Assembly (NCBI GenBank): GCA_012515135.1
Contig: JAAYYX010000128.1
Location: forward strand, 1 to 9,902
Direction of reading: 5' to 3'
DNA from: Clostridiales bacterium
Lineage (GTDB): Bacteria > Bacillota > Clostridia > Peptostreptococcales > Anaerovoracaceae
Length of the DNA stretch: 9,902 bases
Shown: positions 1-4,750 of the stretch, piece after piece
How positions within the stretch are numbered: the stretch's first letter is position 1
Layout: every line of letters starts with the position of its first letter
The notes under the pieces: model-generated
Seen by the model: only the letters and a program-made list of their open reading frames with translations
The model's database searches: none
Told to the model about the DNA's origin: nothing
Position numbers and translations under genes: made by a program

Positions 1-924
1 AATATTTTCGGGAACATAGCTGTTGCGAAAGAATATATGCAGGCCAGGAAGGATTCAGGGAAAATAATAAGGGAGTTTTCCCCCGATGCGGTGATAGGCA
101 CCGGAGGATATGTTTGTGCTCCCGCATTAAAGGCGGCACACCTGCAGGGGATAAGGACTTTCATACAGGAGCAGAATGCCATGCCCGGACTGGCAAACAA
201 AATGATGGAGAAACATGCGGAAAAAGTATTCCTGGGCTTCGAAGAGGCAGGCAAAGGTTTCAGATACCCGGACAAACATATTGTTACCGGGAACCCCGTA
301 AGAAAAGAATTTTTTTCTGTTGACAAGAAAAAGGCCAAAGAAGAAGCCAGAAAAGAACTGGGCATAAAGCAGCAGGATTTTGTGCTTCTGGCCTTCGGAG
401 GCAGTCAGGGAGCAGGCAGAATAAACAAATCAATGATACGTGTCATAGAAAAATACAACGGTCAGGGAAATATTCAGATATTTTTTGCCACAGGAAGCTA
501 TTATCATATGCCCGTGATGAATGAACTGGGAGAGAAGGGCATAAGACTCAAAGAAAATGTAAATGTGCTAAGCTACATAAATGATATGCATAAATATCTG
601 AATGCAGCAGATCTGGTAATAAGCAGAAGCGGAGCAATAACGGTTTCTGAAATAGCTGTATGCGGCAAACCGTCAATACTTATACCGTCTCCCATAGTCA
701 CCGGAGACCATCAGACATTCAATGCGAAGGTCCTTTCGGAGAAGGGCGCAGCCATATTGATGGAAGAAAAAAGCATGACGGAAGAGGCCTTGGAACAGGG
801 TATAGAAAAACTCAGAAAAGACAAAGAGACTCTTTTAAAAATGGCAAAAAGCGCTGAAAAATGCGCACCTGTTGATGCGGCTGAAATGATCTGCCATTAT
901 ATATCAGGCCGGGAGCAGATATGA
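1..924 (+). CDS. murG: UDP-GlcNAc:lipid I N-acetylglucosaminyltransferase MurG, 5'-truncated by window edge
   Basis: MurG is a GT28-family enzyme at the inner face of the membrane. It adds GlcNAc from UDP-GlcNAc to lipid I to make lipid II, the last cytoplasmic step of peptidoglycan precursor synthesis. The frame is open from base 1, giving 307 visible residues. The first in-frame ATG (37) is internal, because coding similarity continues upstream of it. By comparison with Bacillus MurG (GTGGY near residue 103), about 70 N-terminal residues are missing, including the first glycine loop (GGTGGH). Visible MurG landmarks are IGTGGY (94-111), EQNAMPG (169-189), the glycine-rich FGGSQGAGRIN (394-426), and the UDP-GlcNAc site SRSGAITVSE (622-651) followed by DHQTFNA (706-726). 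The stop TGA (922-924) overlaps the ftsQ start as ATGA, which implies translational coupling. The family assignment is secure. The upstream neighbour is unknown. Confidence 0.97.
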   Translation, partial: NIFGNIAVAKEYMQARKDSGKIIREFSPDAVIGTGGYVCAPALKAAHLQGIRTFIQEQNAMPGLANKMMEKHAEKVFLGFEEAGKGFRYPDKHIVTGNPVRKEFFSVDKKKAKEEARKELGIKQQDFVLLAFGGSQGAGRINKSMIRVIEKYNGQGNIQIFFATGSYYHMPVMNELGEKGIRLKENVNVLSYINDMHKYLNAADLVISRSGAITVSEIAVCGKPSILIPSPIVTGDHQTFNAKVLSEKGAAILMEEKSMTEEALEQGIEKLRKDKETLLKMAKSAEKCAPVDAAEMICHYISGREQI

Positions 925-1658
925 CCCATGTTAGGAAAAAAAGAAAAAAGAAACATTATTTTTTGAAGTTCCTTTTGTTTGCTGCCCTGTGCACGGGACT
1001 TTTCTTTTTGCTGTCCTCCGAATACTTCGATATACAGAAGATCCGGGTCAAAGGTAATAATAACTATACAAAACAGCAAGTAGTGAAAATGTCGGGAATA
1101 AAAAAGGGAGAGAATATATTTGCATTAAGAGCCAGAAAGACCCGGGAAAACATGAAAGAGAATTCATATATATATGATGTGAAGATAAGACGATCTCTTC
1201 CCGACAAGGTGGTGCTGGAAATCAAAGAAAGAAAAGAACAGGCGGCAGTACCTTATGAAGATTCTTATATTATGATCGACAGGGAAGGCTATGTACTCAA
1301 AAAAACAAAAGAAGAGCCCAAGCTGACCATTATAAAGGGGATGACCATAGAAAGAATGAAAGAGGGCAAAAAAATGAAGGTCAAAGAAGGAATAGTCCTG
1401 GAAGACACTCTGACCATGCTTGTGACCATGAAAAAAAGCGATCTGTTCTTTAAAAAAATAGACATATCCAAAGTAATAATAAAGGCTTACATATATGACA
1501 GTCTTGTGTGCGAAGGGACCCCGTCAAATATAATGAAGAGCATGAAAAACGGAGATCTGGAAGCGGTGCTTTATGATCTTTATCAAAAGGATATAAAAAG
1601 AGGCGTGATCAATATAGGTGAAGATGATTACTGCTCATTCAGCCCCGCAATAAACTGA
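921..1658 (+). CDS. ftsQ: Cell division protein FtsQ/DivIB
   Basis: FtsQ/DivIB is a bitopic membrane protein of the divisome that acts with FtsL and DivIC (FtsB) to control septal peptidoglycan synthesis. The product has 245 residues. It starts with a strongly basic cytoplasmic tail (residues 5-11, nearly all Lys/Arg), followed by one membrane segment at about 17-31. An extracytoplasmic POTRA domain covers about 36-105, starting FDIQKIRVKGNNNYT and ending PDKVVLEIKERK. A beta domain runs to about 240. The protein lacks the long C-terminal tail of some DivIB proteins. The start ATG lies in an ATGA overlap with murG, with a GGAG core at 912-915 five nt upstream. The position right after murG is typical of a dcw cluster and supports the call, since sequence conservation in this family is low. 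The start region is rich in homopolymers (A7 at 936-942, A6 at 944-949, T6 at 959-964). Confidence 0.93.
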   Translation: MTHVRKKRKKKHYFLKFLLFAALCTGLFFLLSSEYFDIQKIRVKGNNNYTKQQVVKMSGIKKGENIFALRARKTRENMKENSYIYDVKIRRSLPDKVVLEIKERKEQAAVPYEDSYIMIDREGYVLKKTKEEPKLTIIKGMTIERMKEGKKMKVKEGIVLEDTLTMLVTMKKSDLFFKKIDISKVIIKAYIYDSLVCEGTPSNIMKSMKNGDLEAVLYDLYQKDIKRGVINIGEDDYCSFSPAIN

Positions 1659-1683
1659 AATATGAGGTAGAATGAAAAAGTAA

Positions 1684-1707
1684 ATTATTGTGCAAAAGCA
1701 CAATAAT
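1684..1707. repeat. Perfect inverted repeat overlapping the ftsZ promoter
   Basis: Two 10-nt arms, ATTATTGTGC (1684-1693) and GCACAATAAT (1698-1707), are exact reverse complements separated by AAAA. The repeat covers the -35 position and most of the spacer of the predicted ftsZ promoter and ends 5 nt before its -10. No T-run follows it on the + strand, so it does not look like a terminator for ftsQ. Its position suggests a repressor operator. The half-site TTGTG/CACAA resembles that of the redox regulator Rex, but here the half-sites are 6 nt apart instead of 8. The repeat itself is seen directly. The operator role is inference. Confidence 0.6.
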
Positions 1708-1717
1708 ATGCTATAAT
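1688..1717 (+). promoter_or_regulatory. Predicted ftsZ promoter, extended -10 type
   Basis: A consensus -10 hexamer TATAAT (1712-1717) is preceded by TG at 1709-1710, giving a full extended -10 element (TGnTATAAT). The best -35 match is weak, TTGTGC at 1688-1693 with an 18-nt spacer, and sits inside the inverted repeat. Extended -10 promoters are known to tolerate a poor -35. Transcription would start near A1724, leaving a leader of about 39 nt that carries the ftsZ RBS. The promoter would let ftsZ be expressed apart from murG-ftsQ. It is a housekeeping-sigma type prediction made from sequence alone. Confidence 0.72.
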
Positions 1718-1746
1718 AACACCATATATATAAAAGTGGTCGTGTC

Positions 1747-1753
1747 GGGAGGA
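1747..1753 (+). promoter_or_regulatory. Ribosome binding site that fixes the ftsZ start
   Basis: GGGAGGA lies 9 nt upstream of ATG 1763 and matches the anti-Shine-Dalgarno sequence well. It supports ATG 1763 over the in-frame TTG at 1688, which falls inside the inverted repeat and upstream of the predicted transcription start. Confidence 0.85.
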
Positions 1754-1762
1754 AGCTGTCAT

Positions 1763-2881
1763 ATGTTACAATTTGAAATGAAAGAAAAAGGCAATGCAAA
1801 GCTTGTTGTTATAGGTGTTGGCGGCGGCGGATGCAATGCAGTTAACAGAATGATCGATGAGGGAATGAAAGGTGCCGAATTCCTGGCAGTCAATACAGAT
1901 AAGCAGGCACTTTCATCATGTAAAGCCGAAAACAAACTGCAGATAGGTGAGAAACTGACAAAGGGACTGGGAGCAGGGGGGAATCCCGAGACAGGCCAAA
2001 AGTCCGCAGAAGAAAACATGGAAGATATTGCCCAGTTTGTCAGCGGTGCCGAAATGGTATTCGTTACGGCAGGCATGGGAGGCGGCACCGGGACAGGCGC
2101 TGCACCGGTGGTGGCAAAAGTCGCAAAGGATATGGGCATACTCACGGTAGGGGTGGTAACCAAGCCCTTCGGATTTGAAGGACGAAAGAGAGGCGAGCAT
2201 GCCGATCTTGGAATAAAATTCCTAAAAAAGTACGTAGACTCTATGGTGGTTGTACCCAATGACAAACTGCTGAAACTGGCAGAAGAAAACACATCGCTTC
2301 TTACGGCTTTCAACATGGCAGACGGAGTCCTGAGGCAGGGAGTCCAGGGAATAACCGATCTGATAGGCGATGACGGACTTATAAATCTTGACTTCGCAGA
2401 TGTGGAGACAGTGATGAGAGACAGAGGTGTGGCTCACATGGGTGTAGGTCTTGGCAAGGGAGATGACAAGGTAAGAGAAGCAGTTAAGACTGCCATCGAA
2501 AGTCCTCTTCTGGAAACCACAGTTGCCGGGGCAAAATCCATTCTTCTGAATGTGACCGGCGGATACGATATAGGCATGATGGATGTCAACGATGCTGCAA
2601 ACCAGATACAAAGCGTTGCGGACAAAGATGCAATAATAATATTCGGAGCAGCAGTCAAAGAAGATATGAAAGATGAAATGCATATCACAGTCATAGCCAC
2701 CGGATTCGAAAACAAACCTTCAAATTATGCCTCCACCGTAAGCCTGTTCAAAGCGGAAGCGGCAGCAGCAGGAGACGAAAAAAAGGAAGACGAGCCGGAA
2801 GGAAACGAAGAACCCGGAGAAGAGACCGGTCAAGAAGAATCTCCCGAAAAAAAATTCGATATCCCGTCATTTCTTAAATAG
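1763..2881 (+). CDS. ftsZ: Cell division GTPase FtsZ
   Basis: FtsZ is a bacterial tubulin homologue. It polymerises with GTP into the mid-cell Z-ring that recruits the divisome. From ATG 1763 the product has 372 residues, a normal length, and begins MLQFEMKEKGNAK as in other Firmicutes. The GTPase domain carries GVGGGGCNAVNRM (18-30), the tubulin signature GGGTGTG (106-112) and the T7 synergy loop NLDFAD (208-213), which completes the GTPase site of the next subunit. A very acidic Glu/Pro/Gly linker covers about 332-362. The C-terminal peptide KFDIPSFLK (364-372) is the docking site for partners such as FtsA, SepF and ZapD-type proteins. An upstream TTG (1688) would extend the frame by 25 residues but is rejected. 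The gene appears to be transcribed from its own promoter and is followed by a terminator. There is no ftsA next to it. Confidence 0.99.
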   Translation: MLQFEMKEKGNAKLVVIGVGGGGCNAVNRMIDEGMKGAEFLAVNTDKQALSSCKAENKLQIGEKLTKGLGAGGNPETGQKSAEENMEDIAQFVSGAEMVFVTAGMGGGTGTGAAPVVAKVAKDMGILTVGVVTKPFGFEGRKRGEHADLGIKFLKKYVDSMVVVPNDKLLKLAEENTSLLTAFNMADGVLRQGVQGITDLIGDDGLINLDFADVETVMRDRGVAHMGVGLGKGDDKVREAVKTAIESPLLETTVAGAKSILLNVTGGYDIGMMDVNDAANQIQSVADKDAIIIFGAAVKEDMKDEMHITVIATGFENKPSNYASTVSLFKAEAAAAGDEKKEDEPEGNEEPGEETGQEESPEKKFDIPSFLK

Positions 2882-2900
2882 AAATAAGAGCATATAAATA

Positions 2901-2929
2901 AGAAAAGCCGGTATTATACCGGCTTTTCT
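2901..2929 (+). terminator. Intrinsic terminator after ftsZ
   Basis: The arms AGAAAAGCCGGTA (2901-2913) and TACCGGCTTTTCT (2917-2929) are exact reverse complements around a 3-nt centre, TTA. The core GCCGGTA/TACCGGC stem is followed by TTTTCT, and the mirrored A-run before the stem could also serve the other strand. The hairpin starts 20 nt after the ftsZ stop. The T-run is short and interrupted by C, so some read-through into the methyltransferase gene, whose ATG is only 15 nt further on, is plausible. Confidence 0.82.
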
Positions 2930-2944
2930 GGATTAAAAGCAATT

Positions 2945-3712
2945 ATGAAAGTTATAAACTCAACAGAAAACAGAATATATAAGATGTGCATAAAGCTGGG
3001 AAGCAAAAAGTACAGGGACAGACTTGGTCTTTATATCATCGAGGGTGAAAAACTCGTAAAAGAGGCAGAGTCTGCCGGCATGACAGAAATGGTCATCATA
3101 AAAGAAGATCATCCGCGGAAGGAAGAATTCGGCGGATCCACCAGAGTCTTTATGAAGGGCAGTCTTTTTGATAAAGCTGCCCAAACAAAGACCACCCAGG
3201 GAGTTTTTGCTGTGGCGGCAAAAAAAGAATATGATCCCAAAGAGTTCTTTGAAATAACTGCCGGAAAGAACCTGATAGTTCTGGACAGACTGCAGGATCC
3301 CGGTAACATCGGAACAATAATAAGGACAGCTGAGGCGGCCGGATACGGAGGCGCGATCATAATGAAGGGCAGCGGAGACATATATTCCTCAAAGGCAGTA
3401 AGAGCAGCAGCCGGTTCCATATTAAGATTCCCGGTGATGCCGGCGGAAGAAGCGGGCAGTACTGCAGAGCTGCTTTTGAAAAACGGCAGGAGGCTCATCT
3501 GCACAAAGGCAGACGCAAAAAAAGATTTCAGAGAAACGGATCTGACCGAGAATACCGCCCTGGTGATAGGAAATGAAGGAAGAGGAGTATCAGATGAATT
3601 CATAAGTTTGTCCGGGGAAACAATAAAAATACCCATGAAGGGAGAAGTGGATTCTCTCAATGCAGCAGTGGCTGCAGGCATACTTATGTATCGTTCAGTA
3701 CAGAAAGGTTAA
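2945..3712 (+). CDS. SpoU/TrmH-family RNA 2'-O-methyltransferase (YsgA-like)
   Basis: This is a SPOUT-superfamily methyltransferase that uses S-adenosylmethionine to methylate a ribose 2'-OH in rRNA or tRNA. The exact target cannot be read from the sequence. The product has 255 residues. The N-terminal substrate-binding domain (about 1-95) starts with an Asn/Arg/Glu-Gly pattern (N9, R24, IIEGEKL). The knotted catalytic domain has motif 1 LDRLQDPGNIGTIIRTAEA (113-131, with N121 and R127), motif 2 VIGNEGRGVS (207-216, with E211) and motif 3 IPMKGEVDSLNAAVA (229-243, with S237 and N239). All expected catalytic and SAM-loop residues are present. It sits directly before pheS, like ysgA of Bacillus subtilis. 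ATG 2945 keeps the conserved N-terminus, but no good Shine-Dalgarno precedes it and the ftsZ terminator ends 15 nt upstream. The pheS start follows its stop after 4 nt. Confidence 0.93.
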   Translation: MKVINSTENRIYKMCIKLGSKKYRDRLGLYIIEGEKLVKEAESAGMTEMVIIKEDHPRKEEFGGSTRVFMKGSLFDKAAQTKTTQGVFAVAAKKEYDPKEFFEITAGKNLIVLDRLQDPGNIGTIIRTAEAAGYGGAIIMKGSGDIYSSKAVRAAAGSILRFPVMPAEEAGSTAELLLKNGRRLICTKADAKKDFRETDLTENTALVIGNEGRGVSDEFISLSGETIKIPMKGEVDSLNAAVAAGILMYRSVQKG

Positions 3713-3716
3713 CAGA

Positions 3717-4739
3717 ATGCAGGAAAAACTAAAAATCATACTTAAAAACACAAGAGATCTGCTTGAAAAGGCAGCCGGCATCGATGAAACAGAAATGATC
3801 AGAGTAAAAGTGCTGGGCAAAAAAGGCGAACTTACAGACATATTGAAATCCATGGGAAAGCTTCCGCCGGAAGAAAGAAAAGAACTGGGCAGGGCGGCAA
3901 ACGATGTGAGAAAAGAAATAGAAAATCTTCTGGAAGAAAAGTTTGCCAAAGTAAAAGAAGCTGCAAAGGAAGGCAGATTCAGGCTTGAAAAAATAGATGT
4001 TACAGAGCCGGGACGCGAATTTGTCCTGGGGGTGAAACATCCTCTGACAATAGTCACAGAAGAGATATCCGGCATTTTTATGTCCATGGGGTACTCATAT
4101 GCGGAAGGCCCCCAGGCGGATACTGTTTTTAATGCCTTTGATGCATTGAATTCGCCCAAAGATCATCCCTCAAGGGATATGACAGATACATTTTATATAT
4201 CGGATGATGTGGTCTTAAGACCTCATACTTCCACAGTACAGATAAGGACCCTGATAAAACAGGAACCTCCGATAAAAATAATCTCACCGGGCAGATGCTT
4301 CAGGTGCGATACCTTTGATGCCACCCATTCACCCATGTTCCAGCAGATAGAAGGGCTTCTTGTGGATGAGGGAATAAATATGGCGGATCTCAAAGGTACC
4401 CTTGACAGTATGGCAAAAAAGCTCTTTGGTTCTGCCACAAAAACAAAATTCAGACCTCACTATTTTCCCTTTACAGAACCCAGTGCCGAAATGGATGTAT
4501 CATGCTTCAAGTGCGGAGGCAAAGGATGCAATATCTGCAAAGGAAGCGGATGGATAGAGATACTGGGATGCGGCATGGTGCACCCAAATGTTTTGGCCGT
4601 GGGCGGTCTTGATACAGAAAAGTATACGGGTTTCGCCTTCGGAATGGGTGTAGAGAGGATCGCTATGCTGAAATACGGAGTTGATGATATAAGGCTGTTC
4701 TATGAGAACGATATGCGTTTCATCAACCAGTTCAAATAG
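3717..4739 (+). CDS. pheS: Phenylalanine--tRNA ligase alpha subunit
   Basis: PheS is the catalytic alpha subunit of the heterotetrameric (alpha2beta2) class II synthetase that charges tRNA-Phe. The product has 340 residues, a usual length. An N-terminal coiled coil (about 1-95) binds tRNA. The catalytic core carries LRPHTSTVQIRTL (167-179), motif 2 GRCFRCDTFDATH (192-204), QQIEGLLVD (209-217), the Phe-pocket segment YFPFTEPS (249-256) and motif 3 FGMGVER (308-314). A CFKCGGKGCNIC loop (263-274, CxxC-x4-CxxC) is typical of Firmicutes PheS and could bind a metal. ATG 3717 is chosen because AAAGG (3704-3708) lies 8 nt upstream and because it gives the normal N-terminus. An in-frame ATG at 3660 lies inside the methyltransferase gene and would add 19 foreign residues. 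Co-transcribed with pheT, whose RBS overlaps the pheS stop. Confidence 0.98.
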   Translation: MQEKLKIILKNTRDLLEKAAGIDETEMIRVKVLGKKGELTDILKSMGKLPPEERKELGRAANDVRKEIENLLEEKFAKVKEAAKEGRFRLEKIDVTEPGREFVLGVKHPLTIVTEEISGIFMSMGYSYAEGPQADTVFNAFDALNSPKDHPSRDMTDTFYISDDVVLRPHTSTVQIRTLIKQEPPIKIISPGRCFRCDTFDATHSPMFQQIEGLLVDEGINMADLKGTLDSMAKKLFGSATKTKFRPHYFPFTEPSAEMDVSCFKCGGKGCNICKGSGWIEILGCGMVHPNVLAVGGLDTEKYTGFAFGMGVERIAMLKYGVDDIRLFYENDMRFINQFK

Positions 4740-4743
4740 GAGG
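4738..4743 (+). promoter_or_regulatory. Ribosome binding site of pheT overlapping the pheS stop
   Basis: AGGAGG begins within the TAG stop of pheS (4737-4739) and lies 7 nt before ATG 4751. It selects ATG 4751 over the in-frame GTG at 4745, which abuts the RBS itself. The arrangement ties pheT translation to termination on pheS, fitting equal subunit output. Confidence 0.85.
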
Positions 4744-4750
4744 TGTGTCA

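Noticed and set aside
1684..1707. Terminator of the murG-ftsQ unit
   Set aside because: The stem is AT-rich at its base and is followed by ATATGCTATAAT, not a T-run. Its overlap with a consensus promoter fits an operator better.
1684..1707. Canonical Rex or CRP binding site
   Set aside because: The half-sites TTGTG/CACAA match, but the spacing between them is 6 nt instead of the 8 nt found in known Rex sites, and the inner bases are C/G where CRP and Rex sites have A/T.
1688..1762. N-terminal extension of FtsZ from an in-frame TTG
   Set aside because: The extra 25 residues lie over the inverted repeat and promoter and do not look like FtsZ. ATG 1763 has a strong RBS and gives the standard N-terminus.
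1759..2316. Long antisense open frame opposite ftsZ (and similar ones opposite the methyltransferase and pheT, e.g. 3109-3681 and 5410-5967)
   Set aside because: They mirror strongly coding + strand genes, show low-complexity Ser/Phe/Pro-rich products with no recognisable domain, and lack RBS or promoters.
2893..2898. Promoter -10 (TATAAA) for the methyltransferase-pheST operon
   Set aside because: No -35 element and no TG extension at the right distance. It also lies upstream of the terminator hairpin.
3660..3716. N-terminal extension of PheS from ATG 3660
   Set aside because: It lies within the methyltransferase gene and adds 19 residues foreign to PheS. ATG 3717 has its own RBS.
4745..4750. 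GTG start for PheT two codons upstream
   Set aside because: It touches the AGGAGG motif, leaving almost no spacer. ATG 4751 has the ideal distance and gives the usual MLVPIEWLK start.
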